Source of the DNA: Diphasiastrum complanatum
Lineage: Eukaryota > Streptophyta > Lycopodiopsida > Lycopodiales > Lycopodiaceae
Reading direction: 5' to 3'
NCBI GenBank assembly: GCA_029204225.1
Contig: CM055109.1
Location: forward strand, 29,512,361 to 29,576,360
DNA length: 64,000 bases
Both the position numbers and the translations under genes were made by a program. Of this stretch, positions 9,805 to 21,691 are shown in pieces. Below the pieces are notes generated by a model. It had not been told where the DNA came from. It made no database searches and saw only the letters and a list, made by a program, of their open reading frames with translations. Position 1 is the first letter of the stretch, and every line of letters starts with the position of its first letter.

Positions 9805-12588
9805 ACTATTATTTCTTGATCTGTGGGAAATCTACACAGATTGGGAAGCTAACTATTCTCATTATTTGGAGGAAGTCAAAACAAATAATATACTTCTCTC
9901 CACTAATTCAATAACCAGACCATACCATACTTACAGTTATGTAAATATTGCTTCTCTCATTTCATATGCCCTTTTATCCGTTCAACAATTGTACATTAAA
10001 GAAAAATTTCCTAAATATACATATGCTGCGTATTCCCACTATATTTCTATTTGAAGAGCTCTGTAATTGTTAACACATTTAAAATAAAAGAACTTTCAAG
10101 ATAGACAAACTTAGTGGATGGACATGATCGTGCCTCAAGCTTGTGTTTCAAATACTATGCAAGCTTTTTGTGATGATATTCATTAGAGTAGCTTCATTTT
10201 TTAAATTTAATTGTAGATTTAATAGCTTAAAATCTATCTAGTTTTGTATGGTTAAGAGTTTTGTCTATGGATATTATTATAATTTCATTATTAGTAATTG
10301 GAGAATGCTTTGTCAAAGGATTATGGTGGAGAATGAGTATGGAAGTTAATATCTATAGAAATTAAATACTAGGTACTTATATATTTAGCTATATAACAAG
10401 ATTAAGAGCATTTTGTGGACTTCTTTGAATTACTACTCAAAATTTATTTTTCAAATAATTGTGGCATTATTATTATGTTAAAATACTAAAGTCGAATAAC
10501 AAACAACCACAACATAGTGGAAAATGATCTAATGGAATAGCCCTTGATGACAAGCATTATAATAGTAGACTATATCGTCAAGCTTTATAATGAGACTTTT
10601 GAAACTCTATGATACTAATTATGGTTGTTGACACAACTACATGCTACCCATATCCAACTTGTTCAACTATGGCAGATGGCAAATTTTGGATCGGAAACCT
10701 TCAAGCACCCTTTTTGATTAATTAGAAAGCATTATGGAGAGTCCTTCAATTTAAAAAATAAATATAAAATCAATATGTTTTGGGTTCAAAAGGTGATTTC
10801 TTCAAAAAAGAATCATCATTTCATTCTACAAGAAGAGTGCCAATTATTGAAGTTTTAACAATGCTTTGTTTTTTATATCTAATTTGTTTTCGTCATACAT
10901 GACAAATACATATTGTGACTCTTTAAGGGTATGATATTTTATTATGTTATAAATCTTATAAAATGAATATTTTTGTTAGTGGATTTGTTTCTTTAACGCT
11001 TTCAATGTCTCTCTTAATCTATATGACTACATTGATATGATCTTTTAGCAATCATGATTGAACATGGGAACTTATTTAAAGTCTACAAAGGGTTGACTAG
11101 TTGAAAGACATTTTCTTTCTTTATGATTAGAAGTTTTGACTATACAACACCTTGAAGATGTGTGAGTTAATCTCACAAAGTTCATGTCTGACAACTTAAT
11201 TTCAATTTTTTATTCTTAATTTTGAGCCAATATAAGGTATATAATAGTTTGTCTTTTGGCCATGTTTTATATTCTAAAGATGGCTCTTGGGTTTTTTTTG
11301 GGTCGTTAAACAATGAAAATAGTAAATCAAAGAAAGCATTGTCCTTTTCCAATGCTCATGAAAAAATTTCAAAGTTTCATAGATACTTGCTATCACTCTA
11401 AATAATTGTATTTTGCTACTAGAAGGCCTAGATACTCCAACACAAAAAAAAGGACTCGCATTGTCTCTTTTGTCCTTAGTATTATCAAGCCTATTAAAAT
11501 CTTATAAGTCACACATATTCTAAAAGTGAGGATATGTATATATATGAGCCACTATGTGACATGCACATAATCACATACAGGACTAGATCTAATATCACAA
11601 TGATAAAAATAAACTAGCCCTTCAATAAGTAGTTAGTTGGTTAGGACTTCCATTCCTTGCCAAAAGGTTAGGGGTTCAACTCCAACTTGCCACACAAATG
11701 ATGACAAGAGAAAAACCATAGTGAAATTTTCAAATCTTATTACAATTGTCTAGATTTATAGTGTTTCAATCATATGTACTAACTTGATTATAAATGCACT
11801 TACAATATCGATGATAATAGAGAAAATTTGTCATCTTTTATAGCCCAAGAGCTACCACATTGTGTAAAATGTAGCTCTTAATGTAGGTAAATGAGTAGTT
11901 AATGGATGACATGAAGACATGAAATAAGAGTTTGGTTGCTACGTGCATTATTGATGACAATAATTCAAGGTTCTAGTGAAAATTAGAAGTTGCTTGTAAG
12001 ATGTAATTTTGATAATACATATAAAAAAATTTCTAGACCTAAATATGGTATGGCCTACATCGTTAGGAGTGCCATTTTCAACTTATTAGTCACTTTCTTT
12101 TCTCTTATGTTGATGCTCAACTTTTAACGTCATGTGATTCATATTGATATGCATTTGATTACGTCATGTCAAGTTTATGAGCATATTATTTTTGTTGCAT
12201 ATGCACGTTAGCAAGGTATCATCATTTTTACAATTGTTTAAATCTCGACCACATTTTCTTTTTATATAGAAAAGTTAAGTTTGTCCATTTTTCCTGGCTC
12301 AACTCATTGATGCCAAACTCATAACTTAATTTGTCTAGGTTCGCCATGATAGGGATTTTTTCTTCAATGTTCGTAATTTAGTTCTTGAAATTTCTCTCCC
12401 AATATTTATTGTTGAACAAATCCAAACCATGTGTTGTTGGTCATGGAAGTCTATGAAATAGTCAATGTCAAAGGAAGTGCCTACAATTTTGAAGAGCTAG
12501 AAAATATAGTAGGAGCTTATAACTTGGTCCTTAGCCATTAACTAATTTTGCATGTAGGATAATGGGCCTAATCAACTCTAAAGTATAA
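9805..12588. other. 2.8 kb AT-rich segment splitting an LTR
   Basis: This stretch separates the two halves of the element A left LTR. It is AT-rich, lacks recognisable protein domains, and contains no ORF with a family match. About 50 bp of LTR present in the other copy (around 17,220-17,272) is missing at the breakpoint, and no target-site duplication is visible. An SINE-like tRNA-type promoter lies inside at about 11,625-11,690. The origin of the rest is unknown. Confidence 0.6.
11625..11700 (+). repeat. tRNA-like SINE head (A box and B box)
   Basis: TAGTTGGTTAGGAC (about 11,634-11,647) resembles a pol III A box, and GGGGTTCAACTCC (11,671-11,683) matches the B-box consensus GGTTCRANNCC. 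The two are spaced as in tRNA-derived SINEs. The text between them (ending AAAAGGTTAGGGGTTCAACTCC) has the general shape of plant SINE heads. No tRNA cloverleaf was found, so this is not called a tRNA gene. The SINE 3' end and target duplications were not identified. Confidence 0.45.
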
Positions 12589-12879
12589 GAGTTACATCCT
12601 TTTATAGCAGGTCCAAACCCTATTTGGCCACTTGGCTTTCCCTCCAAAATGCTAACCTTACTAATTTTGGGTCTAGATTCAGTGTACCCAACTATTCAAA
12701 TTGAATCTACTCAAACTCGCATTCTAACTTTCCCACACTTTCAAAAAGTGTTTATTCAAACGAAATTTAGACTAATGAACTTTGAAAAGTCAACCTCTAA
12801 GTCTAAAACAAGTTTTGGCCTCAATATGCCAAATATGAAAATATTGCAAAATGTGATGAAACTAGTTGAGTCTTTCACA
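12589..12879 (-). repeat. 3' LTR of element A, proximal part
   Basis: It matches the 3' half of the 16,919 LTR almost base for base from GAGTTACATCCTTTTATA to GAGTCTTTCACA, including TTTGGCCACTTGGCTTTCCC and CTCAATATGCCAAATATG. On the minus strand the LTR begins TGTGAAAGACTC. Confidence 0.9.
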
Positions 12880-13108
12880 CTCCCTCTTCAACTAGTTTTA
12901 GCATAGACTTTGATAATACTCCAAGTGAAGTCCTATGCTTCATGAAAAAGTCTTTTCCCAATTCTTTGGTGAAGATATCAGCTACATATTTCCTTGAAGA
13001 CACATGTTGAAGCTCCACCTCCTTTGTAATGACTCGCTCCCTCACAAAATGATATTGTATCTCAATATGCTTGCTCCTAGCATAGTTTTTGACAATAGAA
13101 CTTTGATC
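12875..13108 (-). pseudogene. copia RNase H C-terminal remnant in element A
   Basis: The minus-strand frame carries DQSSIVKNYARSKHIEIQ, YHFVRERV and YVADIFTKELGKDFF, the last third of copia RNase H. It is followed by the polypurine tract and LTR at the expected distance. Everything N-terminal, including most catalytic acidic residues and all of RT, is absent. The residues just upstream (13,222-13,110) belong to the unrelated replacement segment. Confidence 0.8.
12880..12891 (-). promoter_or_regulatory. polypurine tract of element A
   Basis: On the minus strand, TTGAAGAGGGAG lies directly before the LTR start TGTGAAAG. This is the site where plus-strand DNA synthesis would be primed. The RNase H frame runs through it and stops at 12,875-12,877 inside the LTR. 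Confidence 0.7.
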
Positions 13109-13166
13109 CATCATAAGAATGATCTTCTTCCTGAGAATAGACCTCCTTTCAATGATCATGTAATGC

Positions 13167-13949
13167 TCAAAATAAACAACCATAATTGATATAGAGAATA
13201 GTGTCCACTTGGGATGCTTCACTATTTCTTACATCAATTTTACATGTAAAAATGTGACTAAAACATGAAGAATCAAATGGAATGTAAATGAAATGATTCC
13301 ACCATGCTTCCAACTCTGAACTCTCTGGAAAAATACAGCAAACAAGCAAAAAATGTGAGTGATCAACTTTTGCTTGCATGTCTCCTCCTCCTTTGTCCTT
13401 TGTTGCCTTGTATCCACCATGATACTCCATGAATGAGCCTCCATCTCCATCTTGCCATAAGATGCCATCATCACTTGATGACTTGTCCATGAATGAGTGA
13501 CATAATGAGCCTCCAATAGCTTCATTTCCATCAGCAAAACTAGCCAAGAATGCTAGTACAAATCCAACATCAAAACAATGTTCACCAATGTAGCTAGTTT
13601 TACCATATCTTGACAATTTGCACACATCCACATGAAATTGCTCAAACATGAGATAGAACAAGTAAAATAAACTTGAAAAACACTTCGTTGCTGCTCCTTT
13701 GACCTTACTTGAGTCTTCAATATGCTGCAAAACCAGATCCATAGCATCTTTGCCAATTACCTCTCCTTTGATGCTCTTGACTAGCTCTAAATTGCCAACT
13801 TCCCTTTTGATTAGTTGAAGCGCTTTGAGATCAACTTCTTGATCTTCAACTTGATCATCAAAGTCATTGAGCAACTTTGTTTTCCAGATCCAATACTTGA
13901 TTTTATAGAAAGATAACATCCATCCACTTGCATAGCTCCATGAACACAA
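13167..13949 (-). CDS. unrecognised 260-codon ORF in place of RT in element A
   Basis: This uninterrupted minus-strand ORF lies between the integrase linker and the RNase H remnant. It shows none of the copia RT blocks (no KARLVAKGF, ETFSPV, YGLKQ or YVDD). It begins with an aromatic-rich stretch, then an acidic and charged region (DFDDQVEDQEVDLKALQ, VGNLELVKSIKGE), a Phe/Leu-rich middle, and a Gly/Asp-rich segment (GILWQDGDGGSFMEYHGG). No function is assigned. The segment homologous to its first part is also present in element D (33,862-34,050) at the same place relative to a KGKQV block, although not open in the same frame there. It could be captured host sequence or decayed pol-external DNA. 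Confidence 0.5.
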   Translation of the reverse strand: MCSWSYASGWMLSFYKIKYWIWKTKLLNDFDDQVEDQEVDLKALQLIKREVGNLELVKSIKGEVIGKDAMDLVLQHIEDSSKVKGAATKCFSSLFYLFYLMFEQFHVDVCKLSRYGKTSYIGEHCFDVGFVLAFLASFADGNEAIGGSLCHSFMDKSSSDDGILWQDGDGGSFMEYHGGYKATKDKGGGDMQAKVDHSHFLLVCCIFPESSELEAWWNHFIYIPFDSSCFSHIFTCKIDVRNSEASQVDTILYINYGCLF

Positions 13950-13984
13950 GAAGATATTCCAAAAGATGTTCCACTCTTCATAAG

Positions 13985-14323
13985 AGATCGATACTCAAAA
14001 TCCATTGCTTGGATCCATAGGTCTTCTTTCCTTGCTTGATCTACACCTGTAGGCTCATCCAAAGAGGTTAGGAAAGCAACATAATTTCCAGAAACTACTT
14101 GCTTACCCTTTTGATCATATGTGAGCCTTGAAGGTACTTGTCTTTCTCTTGATGTTCTCCTTGGCTTTTGACTTGATGAAGGTCCATCATCACCACCATC
14201 CAAAGTAAGATCCTTCTCATCAACATAAAGAATGTTAGATCCATCCACTCTACCATCAATCATGCTTGAAGACACCTTTGGAATGTTCCCCTCATCAAAA
14301 ATGACATCTCTACCAACAATCAC
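13985..14323 (-). pseudogene. copia integrase tail and RT start, truncated
   Basis: The minus-strand frame reads GRDVIFDEGNIPKV, an integrase C-terminal block. A Ser/Asp-rich linker with RRTSRERQVPSRLTYDQKGK follows, then EDLWIQAMDFEYRSLMKSGT, which is the conserved start of copia RT (W..AM..E..SL). After this point the RT sequence stops and the unrelated segment begins at about 13,985. The break therefore lies about 20 residues into RT. Confidence 0.75.
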
Positions 14324-14348
14324 TTTGTTAGTAAAAGGAATGTAAACC

Positions 14349-14987
14349 TTATAGGGCTTTACTCACCTCACTATATCCAACAAAAATATTTCCTCTTGAA
14401 GATGGATCCTCCTTTGTTCTATTATCAAGAGTAAAGTTGACACTCAGCCTCCTCTTGAATAGCATCTCAAAGGGTGTCCTTCCATCCAAAATAGCACTCG
14501 GCCACCTATTGCACAAGAAATTGGCACACAACAAAGCTTGATCCCAAAATGGTTTGTCAAGATTAGCACTTAACCTCGTAGCTTTAGCACTTTCACATAA
14601 AGTCCTATTCTTCCTTTCAGCCACTCCATTTTGTTGTGGGGTCCTTGATGTTGTATACACCCTCTTGAGCCCATGCTCATCACAAAAGGCCTTGAATTTG
14701 TTAGATATGTACTCACCACCATTTTCACCTTTCAAGCACTTGATCTTTGTGGAAAATTGGTTCTCCCTTGCATTCTTAAACTTGACAAAGACATCATACA
14801 CTTCATCCTTGCTCTTTAGTAGATAGATCCAACAAAATCTACTAGAATCATCAATGAATGTTACATACATCTTAGCTCCACTATTGCTAATTGTAGTAAA
14901 TCCATGAATATCCGAATGTACAAGTTGAAAAGGCTTTGTAGATCTAGAAATAGATCTAGTATAAGGTAGTCTATGTGACTTAGACAA
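14349..14987 (-). pseudogene. copia integrase core of element A
   Basis: Integrase joins element cDNA to the genome with a D,D35E active site. The 212-codon frame shows FQLVHSDIHGFTTISNSG with the first Asp and YVTFIDDSSRFCWIYLLKSK. The second position lies in KCLKGENGGEYIS, where Glu replaces the usual Asp of DNGGEY. TPQQNGVAERKNRTL holds the catalytic Glu. The frame is otherwise open, ending in VGYSEVSKAL. The Asp-to-Glu change at the second catalytic position probably removes activity. The upstream GAG-pre-integrase zone is in another frame. Confidence 0.85.
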
Positions 14988-15211
14988 AGCACAAGACTCA
15001 CAAACATGTCATTACTTAAGGAACTTGGAAGACCAATCACAACCTTCTTCCTTGCCATTACCTCCAATGACTTGAAGTTGAGGTGTCCCATCCTTTTGTG
15101 CCAAACCTCTTGAATAGAAATTTGCTCCCTTGCAACACATCCAACTTGGTTAGCAATAACACAAGCATCAAGTTTGAACAATTTTCCTTGTCTTTTACCT
15201 TTTCCAATCAA
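14985..15211 (-). pseudogene. GAG-pre-integrase region of element A
   Basis: The frame includes GKRQGKLFKLDACVIANQ and VWHKRMGHLNFKSLEVMARK, the His-containing zinc-binding start of the integrase polyprotein segment. It ends in altered frames before the integrase core, and a stop separates it from the protease frame upstream at about 15,220. These breaks are consistent with a single formerly continuous polyprotein. Confidence 0.75.
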
Positions 15212-15223
15212 GACATCCTTCCT

Positions 15224-15580
15224 TTAACAAGCATCTCCATCAAACTCCACCTTGAGGCCCTTACTTAGCATTTGACTCACACTAAGCAAATTCTTGGTAA
15301 TAGATGGAATAAACAAGACATCCTCCAAATGAACATTCCTATTTGTAGAGAGAGAAATAGGAATTCTGCCAATCCCTTTGATTGCACACTCACCATCATT
15401 GGCCGTGTAGATCACCCTCTTGTCATCTCCATATGCCAACAAAGAAGTGAAGTATTCTTTGTGAAAGGTCATGTGTGAACTTGCTCCACTATCAGTCCAC
15501 CAAGGATCTAGATCTCCATCATTAGCAAGCATACATGAAGACATCACAAAAGCATCATCATTTGCATCTTGAACATCCAA
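15224..15580 (-). pseudogene. copia aspartic protease of element A
   Basis: The 118-codon frame carries the active-site motif WWTDSGASSHMTFHKEYF, then YTANDGECAIKGIGRIPI and EDVLFIPSITKNLLSVSQML. The DSG triad residue is intact, unlike elements B and C. Protease would cut the gag-pol polyprotein. A frameshift around 15,590-15,720 separates it from gag; the zinc knuckle (KCFYCGIKGHFASEC, complete CX2CX4HX4C) lies in that shifted frame at about 15,645-15,690. Confidence 0.8.
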
Positions 15581-16335
15581 ACCATCCTCATCAAGAGTAA
15601 GATTATCTTGCTTGTCTCCTTGATCTCTCTTCTTCTTGTAGCACTCACTTGCAAAGTGTCCTTTGATGCCACAATAGAAGCACTTGAGCTTTGATCTATC
15701 CTTCTTTTTGAAGAAGCATCCACTTGATCTTGCCCTTTAGACCACTTACTTTTGCTTTTGCCCTTTAATTTGCCCTTTGTGAACATATCATCCTCTTGAA
15801 GTGTCGATGTAGATCCACCTCTTGCTTGAAGCCTATATTCCTCATTGATCAATATCTCTTGAAGATCCATCAAACTTGGCAAAGTCTTTTGAATAGCAAT
15901 ACTTTGAACAATGTTAGCATGAGCATCCAACAAGCCATTGAGAATCACTTGAATAAGCTCTCCTTCCTTAATGCTTTCATTTATGCAAGCTAACTCATCA
16001 TTCAATGCTTTCATTCTCAAAACAAAAGTAATTGGGCTTTCTTCATTCTTTTGCAAACAAGAAAAGATTTGCCTTGTTAGAGTCAACACCCTAGAAGTAG
16101 ACTTGGATTCATAAAGCTTCTTCAATGAATTCCATGCTTCCCAAGATGATGTGCACTTACCAACTTTCTTGAGAAGTTCATTGGTAGCATTCATCTTTAT
16201 CATGTGTAGAGCCTTCTTAGCCCTCTTGTCATACCTCAATTGATCTTGTTGTGTTTCTAGTCTCTCCTCCAAACCTACAACAATATCCAAAACATCATTC
16301 ATCTCAAGAAGTGACTCCATCCTCACTTTCTACAA
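15544..16335 (-). pseudogene. copia gag of element A
   Basis: The frame from 16,326 has VRMESLLEMNDVLDIVVGLE, then ALHMIKMNATNELLKKVGKC, EAWNSLKKLYESKSTSRVL and LDAHANIVQSIAIQKTLP, all typical of UBN2-type copia gag. A TAG near 16,332 replaces the Trp expected in the upstream TWKVRMESL block seen intact in element D, so the start is lost. After SKWSKGQDQ a frameshift takes the reading frame off the zinc knuckle. Confidence 0.85.
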
Positions 16336-16906
16336 TCTTCTCTTTCAACTTGTTTCAATGCACAAAGCACTCCTTTGAACAACAACAAATGCTTTCAAAA
16401 GAAATTACCAAGATTTGAAACTATCTCACAAATTCTCTTCTAGCACTTATCCAAGCGAATCAACACATAGAATCATGGAATCTTGATCAACCTATGATCT
16501 ATCCTCAATCTAATGACTTTTGCCACTTCCTAAGATTGAAACACACTCAAATGAAGTCCACCAACCTCACTATCTAGAGATCCAATCAAAATTAGGGTTT
16601 TGACAAAATCACAAAAAATTGACTATTCCAAATCTACATGCAAATGCTGAAAATTTGATATGCAATCTATAAGCCACCACTTAGGCTGAACCAATGATCC
16701 AAAAATCGGCCAAATCCAGTATGTGAATTCAAAAATCATAATTGAACAAGTATATTGACCTTTAGTGTTTTGATCTACAAAAGATCCAATCTACAAAAGC
16801 AAAAAATCCGATTTTGGTGTAGAATCCTCTCTAGCATGCTCTAGACTTGATATCTTCACCAAATCATTGATAGATTTGATTTCCTCCTTCATAACCTGAA
16901 ACACAA
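16336..16906 (-). other. untranslated leader of element A
   Basis: This lies between the primer-binding site and gag. It holds no ORF of note and is AT-rich with short repeats shared with the leader of element D (36,600-37,160), such as CAACCTATGATCTATCCTCA and TTTTGACAAAATCACAAAAA. Confidence 0.6.
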
Positions 16907-16918
16907 GCTCTGATACCA
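16907..16918 (-). promoter_or_regulatory. primer-binding site, tRNA-Met type
   Basis: The minus strand reads TGGTATCAGAGC immediately after the LTR end. This is the classic plant copia site complementary to initiator Met-tRNA, where minus-strand DNA synthesis would be primed. Confidence 0.9.
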
Positions 16919-17565
16919 TGTGAAAGATTTCAGATCCTTAAGATCCAATTTACTTGAATGATCTTTGGTTAGAAAGAGAAATACACTACCAATCTCACCA
17001 ATGTAGAAAAATCAGCATCTACATACAATTTGAGATGCAAACACTAATATAACTTGATCAAACTTGAATGAAATGATTATGTACTATTGCTGTCCATAAA
17101 AAACCAGCAAGCTACTATATTACACGCGTGTGGATCCAAAATAGCAAATATAGTTCATTCTACACATAGAATTGCAAGCAATCACCAAGATAGTGCACCA
17201 ATGGATAGTAGAACCCAAGAGAACCATGTATGAGCATGAAATGGGATAGAGAAGAGATAATATTGCTCTCCCCATGAGTTACATCCTTTTATAACAGGTC
17301 CAAACCCTATTTGGCCACTTGGCTTTCCCTCCAAAATGCTAATCCTACTAATTTTGGGTCTAGATTCAGTGTACCCAACTATTCAAATTGAATCTACTCA
17401 AACTCGCATTCTAACTTTCTCACACTTTCAAAAAGTGTTTATTCAATGAAATTTAGACTAATGAACTTTGAAAAGTCAACCTCTAAGTCTAAAACAAGTT
17501 TTGGCCTCAATATGCCAAATATGGAAATGTTGCAAAATGTGATGAAACTAGTTGAATCTTTCACA
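16919..17565 (-). repeat. 5' LTR of element A (647 bp)
   Basis: The LTR is bounded by TGTGAAAGAT at 16,919 and ATCTTTCACA at 17,565, so its ends are a 10-bp inverted repeat. It matches the split left LTR over its whole length apart from about 50 bp. CCTTTTATAACAGG near 17,285-17,298 (minus CCTGTTATAAAAGG) may be its TATA element. Confidence 0.9.
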
Positions 17566-18520
17566 AGATGTTGCTCTTGAATCGATGACCACATTGTAGT
17601 CATGTTCGGAGTAGCTTGTCGAAGCTTCGTCGAGTATTGTGAAAGCTTTGTCACCTCTTTTTGCATCTATAGATGACTCTGCAACGTTTGCCTTTTCAAC
17701 TTTGTTTTTTCTTTTTGGGTTGAATCTGCAGTCGTATGCAAAATGCCCTTTCTTCTTGCAGTGCATGCAAGGTATTGCTGGATTGAACCAGCATTTGTTG
17801 GCCATATGGCCTGGTTTGTGACAGTGATCGCAAGAAGAAGATTGTTGATTCGAGGACTTCGTCTTCTCGAATCTTGGTTTGTTTCTGTTCTTCTTCTTTC
17901 CTTTCATGAAGAGAGCCTTCTCTTGATCACTGTGTCCCTCTCCTTCGTCTCTCATCAGTCTCTCATCAGCGACAAGACTGACTGCTTTGTCGAATGTCAT
18001 ATATGGTAGACTCAGTATGAGCATTCTCAGCGGCTGATAGGACATCGGTAGAGATTTCATGAAGTATATTAGTTGCTGTGGTGCTAGGACCTGGTGCTCA
18101 TGTACTGATGCAGCGAGTTGAGCGAAGATCGTTTTGATCTTCTCAACGTGCTGATCCAACTGATTGTCATCCCACCGTATTGATTGCAGCTAATTGTGAA
18201 GGTGCATGACTGAAGCTACAGTCCTCACTTCATACTTCTGCTTTAATCTTTCCCATGCTGCATGGTTGCCTTTGTAGTCTTCAATCTGCATGAGTAGATC
18301 TTCATTTATGGACGAAACAATGATCACCATTGCATGCTCATCCTTTCTGATCCATTTAGCTCTCCTCGGGTCTCCCTCTGGAGGCTGCACCTCTGAGAGC
18401 TCGGTCACCGACCAGATGCCTTCGCCCTTCAGGAGTGTTTTGATTTTGAATTTCCAGTTCTGTGATTTGCACCATCAAGACTGATTGCTACTCTGGTCTA
18501 GATTACCGTAGCCATATTAT
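17566..18520 (-). pseudogene. copia gag and protease start of element B
   Basis: Minus-strand frames give gag (WKFKIKTLLKGEG, then from 18,408 the WIRKDEHAMVIIVSSI and AAWERLKQKYEV blocks). A stop at 18,190 interrupts, and the frame resumes with QHVEKIKTIFAQLAA and PMSYQPLRMLILSLP. The nucleocapsid has two tandem zinc knuckles (CDHCHKPGHMANKC and CMHCKKKGHFAYDC). It ends at the protease active site VIDSRATS, where the LTR of element A begins. The active-site Gly is Arg, as in element C. Two knuckles and DSRATS mark B and C as one lineage. Confidence 0.85.
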
Positions 18521-18568
18521 GTTTTCTGGAAGAATCACTGTTGGGATATTAGTAGTGACAACATGTTG

Positions 18569-18580
18569 GCTCTAATACTA
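18569..18580 (-). promoter_or_regulatory. mutated primer-binding site of element B
   Basis: The minus strand reads TAGTATTAGAGC, two substitutions away from TGGTATCAGAGC. It lies just left of an LTR-like start TGTCGCAGAAGCGAG (18,581) and upstream of gag at the expected distance. Confidence 0.65.
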
Positions 18581-19070
18581 TGTCGCAGAAGCGAGACTGT
18601 TTCGTGTTCGTCTTCTCTCTCTCTCTCTTTGCGAACAATTTTCTTTCTTTGACTAATCTTTTCATGCGAAAGCCCTTACAGGATCCCAGACACTCGACTA
18701 CTCATCACAGAACATATTTTATTCTAGCAATCAGGACACACAACAGAAGACAAAGAGATGCACGAAAATAGAGCGACTATATTGTCAGTTTGGTTTTGGA
18801 GCGAGATCGTCAATGTCTCACTCGTTGGTGGATTGACACTCTGCTCTTACGCTGTGTTTTGCTCATTGGCAGACTTTCATGCACAACTGTGGTGTCTTTA
18901 CTTTCTTACTCTATTCGCTACGTCTCTCTCTGTCTCTTGCAGATCTCTGTATTCTCATCATTTTGTTATGATCCAGAGAGGATCGTTTATACCTCCACTA
19001 TGTGGAGTTTACAAGATAGCTAAACGTCAAATCACATGGCTAGTTAACGCTAATCAACTAGTTAGTTAGT
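18581..19070 (-). repeat. 5' LTR of element B, right end uncertain
   Basis: LTR-like sequence adjoins the primer-binding site and starts on the plus strand with TGTCGCAGAAG. A minus-strand TATA-like GGTATAAACG lies near 18,985-18,995. No second copy is in the window, so the right boundary near 19,070 is a guess. Confidence 0.45.
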
Positions 19071-19431
19071 CTCCATTGTTGCTACTCGTTTCAGCTGGGC
19101 GTGAAGCTCGTTGAGCTGCCAGCTGGCAGCACGAAAGATTTTTCTTCGTTTGATTTGTAATCTCCCGTTTGCTTTCATTCTTTTTGTTTCTTTTCGTAGT
19201 TTTTGTTTCGCATCCCTTTTGCGGTTTGTGGTCCTAGAGGCGTGTTTGCGATTTACAAATGATTCGTGCTTCGAGTCAAAGACATGGTGACTGTCGCAAA
19301 TCGTTCTGGTTTGACCTTTGTGTCTTGTTCGTGCCGCGACAAAATTGCAGGAGTTCACCATTTCTGACATCCATGCCATTACTTTGTGGAGGGAATAAAA
19401 AACTAATATTTTGTGTAGCCAATGGAGGGGG

Positions 19432-21019
<1,588 letters not shown>

Positions 21020-21672
21020 TGTGAAAATTGTAAGAGTTATCTATCTTGAGTTCTGGGGTTCTATGCCAAACCCACCCCTTGTACACTTGTAAATAAGTGA
21101 TTAGGCCAAAATATGGCCTAGATCAGCTCGAGCTAGTGTAGGTTGTTGGCTTGATGGTAGAGGGCAAGGTCAAAACACCTTATAATGTCACTTGACCATG
21201 TGGACCAATCATAGCAAGAGGTGCACCAAAATGGTCCAATCAATGTAAGAGGTGGCCTAAGAGTGGTCCAATGTAAGAGTTTCATTGCCACCTATCTTGA
21301 ATCTCAAGACACTCTATGAGAGTGTGAGAGCTAGCATTGACACTTGTTTTTTTGGATAAAAGATTGTTGAGAGAGCTCCAAGACTTAATTTTTTCCACAT
21401 TCTCTCTCTACTCGAGATTAATCACTTGTATTCTCTCTGTACCTGAGAGCAAGCCAATTGCATATTTAGCTTTTTTCATCAATAGTTGTCTCACTATGTG
21501 AATGATAGATGCATGTTTTGTGTGCTCTTGCCTTGAGATTGTCAAGATAGATTGTTTGCATCAATCAAGTGGCACTGTTAGATCCATGTGCAATCACACA
21601 CTCCTTAGAAGATCAATCACATTGATTTGTGAGTCTTCACATGTGTGAAAAGTACACATTTAGATTAAAAAA
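21020..21672 (+). repeat. solo LTR-like repeat, family shared with 31,497-32,156
   Basis: The plus strand from TGTGAAAATTG shares ordered blocks with the reverse complement of 31,497-32,156: TACAC.TGTAAA..(A/C)ATGATTAGGCCAAAA, CTCGAGCTAG, TGGTCCAATCA, GTGCAATCAC and CACAAGTGTGAAA/CACATGTGTGAAA. It has no adjoining primer site or polypurine tract, so it is probably a solo LTR. Confidence 0.55.
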
Positions 21673-21691
21673 TAAATGCATGTTATGTATT

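Larger units (their letters stand above)
9495..17565 (-). mobile_element. copia element A with two LTRs, RT replaced by foreign ORF
   Basis: The right LTR (5' LTR in element orientation) is 16,919-17,565, the primer-binding site is 16,907-16,918, and gag, protease and integrase follow to 14,349. The polypurine tract is 12,880-12,891 and the left LTR is 9,495-9,804 plus 12,589-12,879. Where RT and most of RNase H should lie (about 13,120-13,990) there is sequence with no RT motif and a 260-codon ORF. Flanks (ATCGT left, AGATG right) do not show a target-site duplication. Element D at 33.9-37.8 kb is a relative that shares the replacement segment. Confidence 0.85.

Noticed and set aside
11625-11700. 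tRNA gene
   Set aside because: A- and B-box-like sequences are present but no acceptor stem or cloverleaf could be formed, so it is listed only as a SINE-like head.
9490-17570. Copia fragments VI and B as the two halves of one element interrupted by A
   Set aside because: Both flanks end in protease sequence on the same strand, which is tempting. However, no target-site duplication is present, about 30 residues would be missing, and B resembles element C and not fragment VI. It was left as unresolved and not claimed.
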